Shown here: positions 23,677 through 38,343 of the stretch, piece by piece
How positions within the stretch are numbered: the stretch's first letter is position 1
Layout of the letters: every line of letters starts with the position of its first letter
Source: Macrotrachela quadricornifera
Lineage: Eukaryota > Rotifera > Eurotatoria > Philodinida > Philodinidae
Direction: 5' to 3'
DNA length: 64,000 nucleotides
Assembly: GCA_022393335.1 (NCBI GenBank)
Contig: JAJEKB010001476.1
Span: forward strand, 1-64,000
Made by a program: the position numbers and the translations under genes
Notes under the pieces: model-generated
Database searches by the model: none
Told to the model about the DNA's origin: nothing
Seen by the model: the letters and a program-made list of their open reading frames with translations, nothing else

Positions 23677-25857
23677 TATCTAAAATAAAGAAATATATAA
23701 TCGATATATGAGTATATATAATACATCATATGAACAAACTAAGTTATGGTTTCGCATGATTAAACTATACTTAATATTACATATTACATATTAATATGAC
23801 ATAAATATTCTTTCAATCGATATAACCAGTCTAATTGAATTAGTCGATTATTGAGCATAACCATATATACCATATCATGTCATTTCATTTCTTTTAGATG
23901 ATATATCGCCGATTGTTAGCTCGATTTTTTAATGTATGACAGCAGGAATGTTATTAATTCAAGAATTTTTTTCCTTCGTTTTTTTTTATGTTCGCGTATA
24001 TATACATTATAATTGAACACGATCAAGATCACTATCGAAAAATAATGTGTATTGAATGACGATGGGATGTGATACAAAATGAATGATAAAACAAAAAAGA
24101 AAAGGAGGTAACGAAAGTGAACACATTTATATTGAAGATAAATCAAACATGCGATATATATATGTGTGTCTCGATAAAAATTAATCATTCAAATCATATA
24201 GAGAGAGAGAGTTACAATTTTAGTATTATGAAATAACAGATAATCATCAGTTTATGTCTCGTTTTTTGAGACTTTGAATAGTTTAATGGACATTTTTTAT
24301 TATATATATATATATATATCGTTAAAATTCAGAGAAGAAGCAATCTTACTCATGGTTAATATGTGTACCATCTGTTGATGTGCATGTATGTTGATAAAGG
24401 TTGTACAAATAATAATTTCTAATCTTTTTTGATGATGATGACAAGGAAAAAGACAGAAGATTGTTATAGTTTAATTTCAATATAACATGCAATCATATTT
24501 GTACAGACGACCATTGGTCAATCGGAAATCTAGTTCATTAGATCTTTTTCTTTATTTTTTGCTCTTATAATTAAAATACTGATTATCAAAAAAATGTCAG
24601 ATAGTTTTTTTTTTCTGAACTTACTCGATTCTTTCAAGCATTGTAACACTTATGAAAAAAAGAAAAGAATACGACTTTGAATGTTATTCCAAGCGTATAA
24701 TAGATACGACATGATAATAGAAGAGAAAAAAGGAAAAAAAAAAGTAAAACTTACTTTTTTCTCTCTTCTTCTATTCATACATAATGATGATGCTTATGTA
24801 TAATAGATAATTATAGATAGAAAATCTCATTGAAATGTTAAGGTGAGGATGATTAGTTCAACACCTTTCCTGACTGATGGTATTCTTATCTAATTATACA
24901 CACATATAATGATTATAAAATTGATGTTAGATGGTTATTTATGATTTGAAAAGAAAAATAAATGAATGCCTCAGGTGTTCAACAGCTTGCCTGATTAAAC
25001 TAAAGAGAAAAACTATTGTTTGATGTATATAACAAGTCATATTTCCGGATCAGTTATTTCATTGAAATAATATTTGTATTATTACCTTGAATAATCTCTC
25101 TCATTTAACTATCATCTGTAATCATTAATAGATTTGATAGATGACAAAAAATCTCATTATAATTTCGATTTTAAACGTAGCTTATTGATATGCTGCTTCA
25201 GATCATTACTGCAATAGTAGATGAAAAGATCATTATTATTGTATACATACATATGTATATATATATGCTAGTTTTGTCTACTTGATTTTGACAGGTCACA
25301 CTTATAATTTGAATATACATATATACTTGATAAGTTAATCTTTAACAGTTAAAAAATAATTAAGTAGTAATTATTTCTTCTTCAATTTTAATGATAATAT
25401 TTATAGATGATAAGAAAACTACTTTCAATAAATATAACTTAATGAAAAAAAAAAGCTCTGCATTTTTTAGCCTTACTTACCTGCTTGGAGCAACCTGCAT
25501 AATTGCATATATTATTTTATTAAGAATAATATAATATATACAAGTGAGTTTTATAAGGTTTATTATAGGTCTTCATTTAAAAAAAGACGTGAAGGACAAA
25601 TCATTGACAAGTCAAACTATATTAGATGTTTATTTATTGAATACTGCATAAAGATCTTTTTTATATTGCACTGTGAAAGTTATAAACTAATATCTTATAT
25701 ATTATAAAAAAAAACAGAAGAAAAATCTATAATATTAGTTGTTTTTTTGGAATAATGCACTGTTTATCAAACAAAACAAAGGAAAGAATCATTAATCACA
25801 TAATATATCGGAAAATCATTAATGAAAAATAAAATAAATAATAATAATAATAATAAT
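23677..25857. other. Intergenic, no supported gene
   Basis: Upstream of the DDR gene and downstream of the aminomethyltransferase gene. AT-rich, with short TA and GA runs, for example near 24200 and 24300. I see no exon-like coding on either strand. It should include the DDR promoter. Confidence 0.45.
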
Positions 25858-27410
25858 TTATTTCTTCTTCTTGCTTGTTGGAGCTTTATAATAATTTGCT
25901 GGTACAAATGGCATTTTAACAATTTCAGCATCAACAGTTCGGTTACGAATATTAATTGCTACTTTATTTCCAACTTTTGCATATGGAGTTTCAATATAAG
26001 CCATACCAATATTTAAAAGTTTAAGTGATGGTGATGGACAACCACTTGTTACTTTTCCAATAATACGATCATTTTCATTTTTACCACCTCGTATTTCTGC
26101 TCCACTTCGTGGACATGAACCTGATGATTTAATTCCAACACGTTTTTTTGATGGACCTTTTTCAAGTTGTTCTAAAATAATTTTTGCACCGGGAAAATCT
26201 GCTAATTGTCTTCGACGTTTACCAATAGTCCATGCTAAATCAGCTTCAATTGGTGTTGTTTGTTCATCAATATCATTTCCATATAAACAAAGACCAGCTT
26301 CAAGACGAAGTGAATCACGTGCACCAAGACCAGCCATTTGAGCAATACCAGATGATAATAATGCTTTAGTAACACGTTCAACATTTGTATTTGATATACT
26401 TATTTCAAACCCATCTTCACCTGTATAACCAGAACGATTAATACGACATGGAATAGATGAATCATTATCAAAATTTGTTAAACGGGTTTGCATAAAATAA
26501 AATTTTGAAAGATCTAATGATGATGGAAGATGAGGTTGAAGTACTTCAGCAGAACGTGGACCCTAAAAGATTTTCATAGTTTTTTTTTTAAAATAAATCA
26601 AATAAAGACATGAATGTAGAAGAAAGGCAAATCAAAGTCTAACTTGTTAAATTATCTAGCAAGTGAATCCTAACATTTTAATACTAGTTTCATCAAGTTT
26701 TAGTCTAATTTTGAAAGCATATAGGTTTGATCAAGAAAATACAAATATTTGCCTTTTTAAACTTACTTGTAATGCAAGTAATGCTTGATTATCAAGTACT
26801 TCAATTTCAACATCTAAACCTTCTCGTTTAGCTTTTTCTAATTGAGTTTGTACATGAGCAAGATCTTGTGTAGCCCGACCAGCATTTGATACAACATATA
26901 AATAACCTTCACTTGTTTTTGTAACAATTAAATCATCTAAAATTCCTCCTTTATCATTTGTATATAAAGTTAAACATGCAGAATTTTCCGGTAGATTTTC
27001 CAAATCCGATACAATTAATTTTTCAAAAAATCGAATACGATCAGAACCTTTTACATGTATTTGTAACATATGTGAAACATCAAATATTGATGCATCGGAA
27101 CGTGTATGTAAATGTGATTGAAGAACAGATGCAGAATATTGCACAGGTAATGACCAACCACAAAAATTAACCCTGAATATATATTATGATAGAAAAATAA
27201 ATAAATATAATAATAAACTCACATTCGTCCAAAATTTTTTAAATGAAAATCATATAAAGCTGTTTTTCTATTCGGTTGTACATTAGCCGTATTTCGTGGT
27301 ATTGAAGGTGTTTCACATTTATTATTGCTTTTCAATGATGATAATGTTATTCTTCGACATTGTAAAATCAATCCTCGATTGATTAAAGTTCGTGTTAACA
27401 AACTCGACAT
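25858..27410 (-). CDS. AMT: Aminomethyltransferase (glycine cleavage T-protein)
   Basis: Three exons (27223-27410, 26767-27172, 25858-26562) sum to 1,299 bases, 432 residues. The first 30 or so residues are rich in Arg, Ser and Leu without acid residues, a mitochondrial presequence. The body begins LYDFHLKNFGRM then VNFCGWSLPVQY. It contains IFDVSHMLQIHVKGSD and GGILDDLIVTKT, which carries the catalytic aspartate region. Later come YTGEDGFEIS and GLGARDSLRLEAGLCLYGND, all standard T-protein signatures. The enzyme transfers the methylene group of the H-protein aminomethyl intermediate to tetrahydrofolate and releases ammonia. The C-terminus ends in a lysine run. Gene structure is complete and nothing is odd about it. 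Confidence 0.95.
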
Positions 27411-27698
27411 CTAAAATACCCGTTTTTTTTTTTGTTTGGTTTTTTTTATTTTATTTATTTAAAATGCATATATATATATATTTATTATATGTATTAAATA
27501 GACAAAAAACAACAACAGAATGACTGAAAACATTCTCCACAACAAACAAACAAAATTATTCTAAGATTTTTGTTTATATCGGATTATTACTACCTGAGAA
27601 TATAAATTCAACGAAAAACAAAAATACATTGTCTAATTAAATTGCACATAAATATGAGATTCAAATAAATAATGATTGCCTGAGAGAATTTCTTTTTT
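27411..27698. other. Short intergenic spacer
   Basis: Only about 290 bases separate the dystrophin stop at 27699 from the aminomethyltransferase ATG at 27410, both on the minus strand. So the spacer must hold the dystrophin 3' end and the AMT promoter. Confidence 0.5.
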
Positions 27699-30600
27699 TT
27701 ATGAAGATACAATTTGTTGATAAAAATTTGAAGATGTAGTCGATTGTGGCTCGGTTATTACAGAAACAAGATCACCTACTGCACGATTGATATCATCAGC
27801 CATATGAAAAAGATTATCAATTGTTAATAAATCTAATTAAATAAGAACAAAAAAAACAATTTTTTATTTTATAAAAAATTTTATTTACTTGATTGTCTTT
27901 CAAGATTTCGATCAATTGAACGACGTAAATTATGTGAAGGAGACTAAAAATTTAAATAAAAATCTAATAAAAAATAAATAAATTTTCTACTTCTCGTAGT
28001 AATAATTGTTTTGAACGTTTTAATTGTTTTCCTAATTGTTTATTATGTTCTTCAAGAATTTTCATTCGTTGTTCTAATTTTTTTTTATATTGTCGTAATA
28101 ATTTAGCTTCATGTAATATTTCACAATTATTATAAATATCTAATTGATTATCATTTAATTTTAATTGTTCCTGATGTTCATTTATAATTAATGATTTTTC
28201 CATATGTTCTTGACAAAGACGTTCATATTCATTTTGTAAAAGACGATTTTCATCTTCAAGATCATGAATAATTGCTTCTAATTCATTTCGTTGATCATTA
28301 TCAAATGAATCCGAACGAGTTAATAATTCATGAGCGATAGCACGAGGCTAGAAATTAAAAAAATTTATATGTACTAATTGAAAAAATAAGTCGATTCATC
28401 TTTCAAAAAAACACGAAATACGTCCATCTCTAGGTTGAACCTGGCTGATAAGGAAACTATTCGAGAGTACTCATTGTTTAAGCTCATAAAGACATCTTGA
28501 TGAAACTAGTAAAAGCTTATAAGCATTCGTTTTTTCATACCGATTTATATGTAGCATTATTTAAATTTTTACAATGTTGTGCAATAATACCATGTTCATC
28601 ATCACTAAATAATAAAAATTTAAAGTATTATTTTGTCGAAAATTTTTATCTACATACGATGCATTAGATGAAAAAAGTGGTTGTGTATTTTCAATTTCCG
28701 ATCTGAAGAAAAATTTTATTTTATATAAAAAAAAATGATATAAATAAATTTTTTATACTTTAAAGGTGTAGTTAATGAAGAAACAATTATTGGTGATGAT
28801 GAAAGAGTTTGTTGTTCATTCGTTGTTATAGTATTATCAAAAACATGTGGTAATGGTAAATAACCAAGTTTAGGATTTTTTCGATGTTTCGCCCATAATT
28901 TATTTTTAAATATACGAAAAAAATCTCGAATATCTTCTGATGATGTTGTCTATGAAAAAAATAAATAACATTATTTTATTAAATTTAAAATAACAACAAA
29001 CTTCAGTATAATATTCTTGTAATGGATGATCCATTTTAAAAATTTTTGTTTGTTTACCAGAAAAAAAACAATTTTGACATATGTCACAATTGAAATATTT
29101 TAATGAACGATAACGAAAACCAAGTATTGGATATATTTTACATATATTACAACGTGCTTCATGTTTAGCTGCTTCACTTGCAGCTAAACGATGCATTACA
29201 GGTAACCAAACAAGTGATTGTGGTTCAAGTTTAACCCAATCAAGAAAATTATCTGTTGTTATTACATCTGGATTATGTGCCTAAAGAAAATTTTTTTTTA
29301 TTTTTTTTACATTTATTATTGAAATTTTCTTACATATTCAAAACAACTTTGAACACTTGGTTCAACACTTGATCCACCAAATGCTGCTATTTCACCCAGT
29401 TGTTTAGGAATCTAAAGAAAGAATGAATTTGTATATCTTCCATTTTTTTGTATATTCAAAAAGTGAGTACACTCTAGAATCGGTCAGTGTGTTCGACCAT
29501 CCGTTTACACGATACAGGGATTTTTTCTCAGAATTATTCTCAACATATATAAATCGACTCAGTTTCTAACGCTGGTTCCGAATATGATACTCGTTTTGAA
29601 TCAAATCGTAGTTTTTTAAGTGAAAATTGCCTAAATAGGATTCCCAAAATACACAAAACTTGTATCCTGAGATGTCTCGGGTGACTAGCGGTTTTGGGTT
29701 GTTCTAGATGAATGGTTTTGTCGCTACTAAAAAGAGTTATCAAATGGAAAAAATTCGAATTCGATAGCTATTTATATTGGTGGATTATTATGAAAATACT
29801 GATGCTTTTATGTATCATATATCTCTAATAGATCCATGAGGTTATCTATGACTACAATCTTGCTAGATACAAGCACAAATCCATTCTGAAATAACTCTTC
29901 CTACCCAGTTCTCTAAGTTGAGCACGAATATGAACTCGATTTCTGTGATTTCTAAAAATAAAACATCACTGTGTGAGTTGAGTTAATAATGATTAGATAG
30001 GGTTGCCTACAGTGTCGTCCATGCTAACTTGGCTCCCCAGTTTCTTTTATAATTTAGTGAGAAAAGATGTGTCTTGTAGAAAGATATGCCTTGAATATCA
30101 TGCACCAGATGAGAAAAATCCAAAATACTACCGTTCCGACGTGTAATATTTCTTCGAATTTGCTCAGTTTTTGACTTCTAGCACTTCTTCTATCTTATAA
30201 CGTCATCACTTGAGTAGAATGAATTTATAGATTAAACTATTCGCTGTCCAATTGAGATGTCCCAGAGCTCAATTTGTCATCAATTACTTTTACTTTTTGA
30301 CGTACACATAACACTCAGATTTAAATTCGAGGTTTTCACATTTATTATTAAAATCAATTTGGTTAAAATATTTCATAGAAATGTCATTTTCTCATTCATT
30401 ATATATTTGCATGCCGAGAAACACTTCCGTACTCTCAGAGCATATCTTTTAATTAAAAAATTATTTTCTTATGAATTATCTTATTCATAATCAACATTAC
30501 TGAAGCCAATGAAAGAAAAATATTATTAAATTTTGTATACATACAACAATAGCTTGTTGAAATAAAATCGATAAACGTTGTCGATCAAGAACATTCCGAT

Positions 30601-33600
30601 CATCATTTTCATAAGTTGCTAAAGAGAATATATCTAAAAAAGAAACAAAATCATTAAAAATATATCTATATTTAAAAATGATTATACATCGATATTTTTC
30701 TTCAATATTTCCTCGACAAAGTAATGCTAATGCCATTTTCATTGATATTAAACGTATACAACCAGTTTGATTTCTAAAAAAAAAAGAAAGTTTATTTTTA
30801 AATAATAAAATTTTTCTTATATATTACATATCATAAATATTTAATAACCAATTTAATGTTAAATCTGTTGTAAGTATAATATTAATTAATTGTGGATATT
30901 CATTTGATGTTTTTTCATATATTTTTTTTAAATAATCAAGTATTTCTGTTATATTTATATTTTTATTTAATGAATCAATTATTTCATTTTCTTCGAATAC
31001 ATTTATTATATCATTTAATGATATTAAATCAACTAAAATAATAATAGCAAAAAAAAAAAGAAAATTTTTTAATCAATAGAAAAAGAAAAATTTCTCATAC
31101 GACAAAGACATTTTTGTAATGTACGAAGTTTCATTGCTGTACGATAAGCAGAAAATCGTATATCATTAAATTTTGAAAATGAATGCATTAATTCAAGCCT
31201 AAATACATATAATAGGAATAAAAAGACATTTTTTTTGTTTTAATTTACATTTTTGGATGATTCCAAGAAGTTGTTTGATCAGAATGACTTTAATAAAAAA
31301 CAAAAATTTAAATTTAAATAAAATTTTCTTATTACTTTATATAATAAGGTATTTTATTCATAGTTGTTGTACGTTGCCAAGGATATTCTACTGAACTTGA
31401 ATAAATATCATTTTCAGTATTTTTAATTGAATCTTGTAATGATTGAATTCGTTGTGTAATTGATGTTATTGAATGTTCCCATCTATTTATATATTAATAA
31501 AAAAAAAAAACATTTTAAATAAAATTCAAGTTTCTTTTTGTTTATATACCTTTGATTAAGTTCTTGTGCATGATTAGTAACTTGAATATTATATTCATTT
31601 TCAACATTTTGTGCTGATTGTTGAATATCATCAATTGCTGTTTTACATAACATTAACGTTGACAAAAGATGCTAGAAATAAATAATGATTATTTATTACA
31701 ATTATTTATAATAATTTAATACTTTAGCTTGTTCAATTTCAGTTGGTACTTGTTCGGTATTTAATGCTTTAATTTGTGGTTTATGTGCATAGATAAGTTC
31801 AATTTCAAGCAAGTGTGCATGTAATTGATCACACTTGCGACGTAATTCTTCGACCGCCTAATAGAAAATAATAATAATAAAAAAAAGAACATGAACAAAT
31901 TAAATTTACCGTTTGAGTACGTTGTAAAATTTTTAAACGAGATTGTATATTATTATTAGCATTTTTCCAATGTTGTGTTAATTGAAGAACATGTCGACGA
32001 ACTTTACGTAATGTTAAATCGGAATGTTTTTTTAATGATGGTGAAGGTGTTGATGATGATGAACAACCTCCTGTTTCGTCTACAAAAAAAAGTAAATATA
32101 TTTTAATAATAACAAAAAAATAGGAAGGTCAGGATTAGTAGATAAATATATGTATATTCGCTTTCTGTATGGTTTCATCAAATGACAAATGATATTATAG
32201 ACAACGACCTCTTTTATTTTCTCTTTACATACCAGCACTTTCAACGCCGCTCATATCTTTATTATCTGGTGTATATAAACGTTTTCCGGTATTGATTGCA
32301 TGTTCAACTTGTAAACGAAGATTTTGTTCGAGTTCATTTATAATACGCTTAAAAAAAAAGATAAGAAAAAAAAGCCTAATTAGAAAAACTAACTTGGCAA
32401 TCAGAAATAAGTTTTTCATAATCATTGAAAGGTTGTTTTGTATTAGTTTTAATTTGTTCTTCAATATCTTTTATATGTGTAATTAATGTATTAATATTAT
32501 TAATATTATGATTAATATTTGTTTTAATTGCTAAATTTTTCTTTTGAATATCTTCATATTGTTTTTTTATTTGTAAATAATGTTGTTGTAAATGTTCTAC
32601 ACGTTGTTTATCATCATTATTTAAATTTTTTTCTAATAAATTTGATCGATTTTCTAGCTGTTGAATAAGTTTCTATAAAAAAAAAAAGAAAAATGAAAAT
32701 ATTTCTTTATACTATAGAATAAAGAAAAATAAACTTTTAATTTCATATGATTATTATCATTATCTTGATATTGATGAATAAGTAATTCAAATTCTTTTAA
32801 ATATTCTTCAAAATCATTAATAGTTTTTGATATATCAATATTTGTTAATGGTACAAAAACATGAGTTCGTTGTTGATCATTTAACCATTGACGAATATGA
32901 TTTGTCATTTCTTTTGGATAATTATCAATTAATGTTGTTATTTCATTAGTTGCTGTTATAAAATTATTTTCTGTATTAAAATGTAAAACAAAATTTACAC
33001 GAAGACGATCTATATGAGATGTATCGATTAACATTTGTTGTAGTATCAATTGCCGATTGGCAAGTTCATTGTATACTAAATAAAGAAACGATAAAGAATA
33101 AATATAAATATTTATATAATACTTTTATCAGATAGAATTGCGTTTAAATTAGATATTTGAGAATTTTTATAATGTGTTAAAAAAGTCTATTAAAAAAAAA
33201 AATATATATTAAAAAATCTTTTTTTTTTATTAAATATATATTTTACTTTAATTTGATTTTTAAGTTGTTCTATTTCTTGACGATTTCCTAATTGTACAAT
33301 AGTATTTAATAATTCTTTTGCTTGTTCTATTATATTCTGTTGATATTGATCAATACACGATGATGATAATAATGGTACTATTGGAGACGATTGTGTAGTG
33401 ACTATGTTTCGGGAATCAATGTCTATAATAAAAGAAGAAAAAAAAAAAAAAGTAAATGTAAAAAGAAAAGAGCCGAGAAAGTACGATTATTTTACTATTT
33501 CTACAAAAGTGTAAGAAGGTGAACTACTATACTCGGATGAATAAGAAGAAGAAAAAGAATAGAAAGAAAAGGAACTTGAAATCATATGTTCACTTAACAG

Positions 33601-36600
33601 ACAAATGAATAAAAGAAAGTAAGATTATCATTATCACTATATACTATTTAGTCAATAGATGATATATTTATCTAGAATGATTATAACAAATCTATTATAA
33701 GATGAGTTGTTACTTTACTCATTTATTATATTCTATTACATCATTGATAATATATATTCTTTTCTATTAAAAGATTAGTTAATTTTTTTTTTTTTAGAAA
33801 ATGTATTACAAATTTTTATTGAAAGGATTCTTTTAGAATAGAAATATGGAAATAAGGACGTGTTCGAGTATTAGTTTTTTAACTTCCTATAACAAGACAA
33901 GCAAGCATTATAGAGTATGATGAAAAGGCGGGATATGAAAAGAATTCAATTACATGTTTGCTTTATCTTTCTCTCTCTCTCTCTTGGTTTTTTTTTCTCG
34001 ACATGTAGTATGCTGAGTCTTTTTTATATATGTGTTCATCATAAATTTTCTTCTATGATTATTATTAGTAACCATCATCAGATTGAAGAATAAAGAAAAG
34101 GATTAAGTATAATACATAAAACATACATTAAAGCTATATACCAATAAGGAGACAAAAATCATCATGAGATTTCTTATTCGATCTTTATTTGCTATCAATG
34201 AAGTGATGATTATACTAAGTGAATTAACTATATACAGATGGTTATGAAATTATTGCCGATGATTGTTGGAATAGAAGATGGATAAAAAAAAGAAAAAAGA
34301 TTGTCTTACATCATCATCATCAGACTTACTTATTGGTGATAGATTCATCCACATAGAAATTAAATTTTGAATTTTTTCTTGTATTTCAGAATTATTTTCT
34401 TGATTATATTTAGTTAATTCATTAAAATATTCTTGTCGTTCATTTAAAACTAATTGAATTTTCTATTAAAATAAAATATTTATTAAAAAAAAAAATATAT
34501 TTTATTTGTTTTTTTCTTACTTGATTATCAAGAATTTTTGATTCATCAGTAAATTTTTTTAACCAATTATTAAATGTATCTAATTCTTTAATAAATCCAT
34601 GTTGTTGTTCAATTCGATTTTCTAATTGAATACGTGCATTTATGATAGATGTAACAAGCTATGAATATATTATAGAAATGAATAGAGTAACAAAAAAGAA
34701 AAGTAGAAAATAAATCTAACACGCACTATTGTCAATTCATCAACTGATGAATGAATTATTTCATCTGTTATCATATGATTAAGTAAAGTTTTTAAATCAC
34801 ATAATTCTTCTTCACATTTCTTTAGAAAAGAAAAAGAAAAAAAATACATATATATATTAATTTTTAATTAAACTGACTTTTATTTCAATAAGAAGATTAT
34901 TATTATCGAATAATGTATTTAAATTAATTTGTTCTTGTTGTTTTATTAATTGTTTACCTTTTTTCAAACAATTTTTAAAATAATCAATTAAATTTTCATT
35001 TTCTCTATGATTAGAAATAGGTAAAATTATTGAATTTATTGATTCAGATGATAAATATCTGACAAAACAAAAAAATATTAAATATAAAAAAAAAAACTCT
35101 TTTAAATATATATCTAACCTTTCTTTAAGTGTATTTAAACCTTTAAGAAGTATTTGCGATTGTTCTTTAATATCAAGAATTTCATTGACCAATTCTTTTG
35201 TTTGTTCATCTGGTAAATCTGTAGTCATTGTTTGATTAAGTATTGTAGCACGTTCTAATATTGATTCATACTTATTTAATTCATCAACATTCTATTCAAA
35301 ATAGAAAAAAAATAAATCCCGAGATGTCATTGTTAGTAATATCAAACTAGTGATTTCTCCTTTAAGTTTTTCGAATATCAAAAAGAACTCATGCATATGA
35401 CACAATGTTAGTAAGATACAATTGTGCCTTACATTGATAGGAAAAATCTAATTTTTTCATAATTAACTGAATTAATCTAAATGTATATATTCTTGTAACA
35501 ATATAATCGAAATTATTCAGCATATAATTATATCACAAATACAATATTCCTACTTCGAATTATCAATCGAAAGTATAACGATCATCAAGATCTTAACATA
35601 TCGAATTTAGAAATGCATCAAAAGTTATATTCATAATTCTACTAGTCTATCATACTAATACATATTTTTCTAATTTAAAAGAATGTAGTTATAATCATAG
35701 ATCTATTTAAGATAAACTGACAGTTGTTTATATTTATTCTTTAATAAACATACTTTAATAATAAGTAATGCTTGTTGTTTATTATTTGATTGTAAAACAT
35801 CATGAATATTAGCATTTATTGATGGCAACCAAACATTTAAACAATTTATATGCTGTTTGTATTCCATAAAAGATGGTATATTAACCATTGTAAGATAATA
35901 ATATTTTTTATAATCATTACACAGATATAAATATTCGTTCGACAGATGTTTGATAAATGTTGATGTTGGATCCAATTGTTTTGCTGTCTTTACAGCTGGT
36001 GCAAGACTAGTAATTGCATCTTTTATAGTCTATAAAACACGAATATTCTCATATGACAATTATTAAGGACACAAAAAAAAATGTGATATGATGAACGATT
36101 TTTCTTCATCGTCTTATTAAGCTTTTTCTTCATCATCATTTTTCGTTCTCACCCTAAGGGCTGACGAGAAGAATGGAGTTTTTATTTTTTAATAGAAATC
36201 GAGCATACAATGGCTACTATATATATATATACACCAATGCGTTTAGGGAATAATCAACTGTAGAGAGAGAGAGAGAGAGAAAAAAATAGAAGTTACGATC
36301 TATCATGAAATATATAAATGATAGGTTATATGTATATACATTTCTTAAAACGAGAATATTCCTAATAAAACCAAACGTTATCGTTAAATCTTGATGTATA
36401 TGATATAAATAAACTTTAAATTTTGTTTAATGTTATTTAAAAGAAAACCTCAAAGTTAATGTTATGTATTCCTCTTTGCGTGACTTTTTTGTTCAAGTAA
36501 AATAGTCAGTTCCTATTCTGTTTCCGATATAATATTGATAATAATAAAGTCTTACATTTCCTTTTAGTCAAATATAATTTTTAATGACAGTTGAATTTTC

Positions 36601-36830
36601 AAACAAGAATATTTTCTAATACAAAAAAACCTTCTCGTTTATGACAGCAAAAGAATCCTATTGTATATTGTTTTTGTTATTCAATGACTTACTTTTAATT
36701 TATTAAATGATTCTTGATTATATATTGATGTATTAATACTAAATAAATACTTATGTAAAGTTGAAATTGATGACAATAATTTTTTTATACATATTATAAA
36801 ATCTGATGATATATCTTCAATTTTTTCCAT
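27699..36830 (-). CDS. DMD: Dystrophin, C-terminal half (spectrin-WW-EF-ZZ-coiled coil)
   Basis: About 29 exons give roughly 1,470 residues, beginning at the ATG at 36830 ([11 protein letters not shown]). The order is as follows. Spectrin-type repeats (about 36.8-31.6 kb) come first. A WW domain is split over exons 31336-31482 and 31249-31287 (YPWQRTT, IPYYIN, then [13 protein letters not shown]). EF-hand-like helices follow (31.2-30.5 kb; [22 protein letters not shown]). A ZZ zinc finger follows (29002-29280; [18 protein letters not shown], then CDICQNCFF). The syntrophin-binding and coiled-coil tail comes last (28.3-27.7 kb; [16 protein letters not shown], ending [17 protein letters not shown]). 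These match vertebrate dystrophin in order and sequence. Known role: it links dystroglycan and syntrophins to the cytoskeleton at the membrane. The first exon has no acceptor AG in the phase needed to receive the upstream exons (see findings). It therefore looks like a private first exon, either of a short isoform or of a separate gene. Confidence 0.9.
36693..36830 (-). CDS. Private first exon of the C-terminal dystrophin half
   Basis: 46 codons from ATG to a GTAAGT donor, ending on a codon boundary. It encodes helix A of a spectrin-type repeat whose next helix lies in exon 35754-36029 ([18 protein letters not shown]). The frame is open for only six codons upstream of the ATG before a TGA. 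The only upstream AG nearby would enter in phase 2, while all the nearest upstream dystrophin exons end in phase 0. Confidence 0.7.
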
Positions 36831-37554
36831 TAGGTAATTTCTTAGATATCAACAATTAAATGAGACAATCTAATGATAGATTTGCGTGTTATTATACTTT
36901 GATGACAAGGATGATAGAAAAAGATACACGAGAAAAGTAATTGTTCTATGTTGATTTGTCGCCTCTATAGTAATAATACAAAAAAGAACTAACCAGCATG
37001 ACATAGTTAATCTTATATATATATAGATATATGAGAAAAAAAAAATAGTTAATTATTTTTATAGTACATATGTTGACTTGATTAATATTTTCTTTTGTAA
37101 AGATATGTCTATATTGTTAATGCTTATTCTATAGATAATCTTTTTGATATTCCGAATGATATATGAGTTTCTATAATAAATAAATGACTATGTATATTCT
37201 TAATTTTTGTTTTTCTTTTGTAAAAAGAACCAGATGTTATTATATTGTATTATTTTATTTTCTTGTAGCAAATACTTATATATTTTTATTAAAGAGACTG
37301 AGAAAAAAAAAAGAAAAGAAAAAGACAAATTGTACTAGTAAAAAGTTTCGAACAGATGAAGGATAGATCTTTTTTTAGTTAATATTTAAAAAAAAAAAAA
37401 GAAAGAAGAAACCACTGCGGACTGGCACCGACACAATTAAAAATTAGTTGACAAAAAAAAAAAACGAACGCATGTATACACACAGCAAACATATTTTTTT
37501 CTTTCTACTAGTAGAATATATAGATAGGAGTAACTCTCTCTCACTCTCTCTCTC
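36831..37554 (-). promoter_or_regulatory. Spacer between the two dystrophin halves
   Basis: 724 bases with no coding sequence on the minus strand. It must carry the 3' end of transcripts ending at 37555 and, if the ATG at 36830 is used, a promoter for the C-terminal half. Short TA runs and poly-A/T tracts are present. No specific promoter element can be named from sequence alone. Confidence 0.4.
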
Positions 37555-38343
37555 TTAATTAACAATTCGTGTTGGATGTGGTCCAACATTTTGAGTTATA
37601 TAAGATTGTTGCCGATAACTATTACCAGCACTTCCTCCTCCTGCTCCTCCTCCTCCGTATTGTTCATTATAAAAATACGGTGGATATTGTTCATGTTTAT
37701 AACCATTTGTATGTCGATAACTAGATGATGTACCAGCAGAAATACCATTTGTATTTGATACTTCATAACGAACTGGTATTGAACGATTAAGTGTTTGAGT
37801 TTGTCCACTTGTATTGGCTGAATGTGTCTGCATAGTACCACTTGATTCATGTTGTTGTCGTTGAGATTCACCACGTGATGTACTTCGTTCGGCAATATGT
37901 CGATCAATAACACGTTCACGATACATCATTGGTTGTTGAGGAGCATAATTAACCATTAATGGTGCTTGAACAGGAAAACCACCATTTGGCATACTAGCAG
38001 ATTTTGATATTGAATTTTGATAATTATCTTGATATCCTTGTTGATTCATAGATTGTTTTTTATAATGAACATTTGAACGTTCATGAGAACGATAACGTGG
38101 ATGTAATAATGGTGATGATGGTGCACTTATTGTATGATGATCAATAGCTTTTAAACTACGTACACGTAATAATGGTTGTAATTGATATTCTTCATATGAT
38201 GGAATATAATGTGGTTGATCATCAGTTTTATAACGATCAAGTGAATGAACTGTTTTACGATATTTTGTATTATATTGTGGTGCTGGTTCACTTATAACTG
38301 AACGTGTATCATCAATATCATAAATAAAATCGGAATCAAATTC
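37555..38343 (-). CDS. Alternative terminal exon with private tail
   Basis: 262 codons and a TAA stop. The acceptor is a clear TGCAG and entry is in phase 0. The sequence is disordered and rich in Tyr, Gln, Ser, Arg and His, beginning EFDSDFIYDIDDTRSVISEP. It has a Gly-rich patch near the end and TRIVN at the C-terminus. I recognise no domain. Repeated Ser/Tyr-Arg contexts suggest a phosphorylated scaffold tail, which is inference only. Confidence 0.7.
   Translation of the reverse strand, partial: EFDSDFIYDIDDTRSVISEPAPQYNTKYRKTVHSLDRYKTDDQPHYIPSYEEYQLQPLLRVRSLKAIDHHTISAPSSPLLHPRYRSHERSNVHYKKQSMNQQGYQDNYQNSISKSASMPNGGFPVQAPLMVNYAPQQPMMYRERVIDRHIAERSTSRGESQRQQHESSGTMQTHSANTSGQTQTLNRSIPVRYEVSNTNGISAGTSSSYRHTNGYKHEQYPPYFYNEQYGGGGAGGGSAGNSYRQQSYITQNVGPHPTRIVN

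Noticed and set aside
36140..36180. GC-richer patch in the intron near 36150, considered as a possible exon or RNA gene
   Set aside because: No splice signals in phase with the flanking dystrophin exons and no tRNA-like arms could be drawn.
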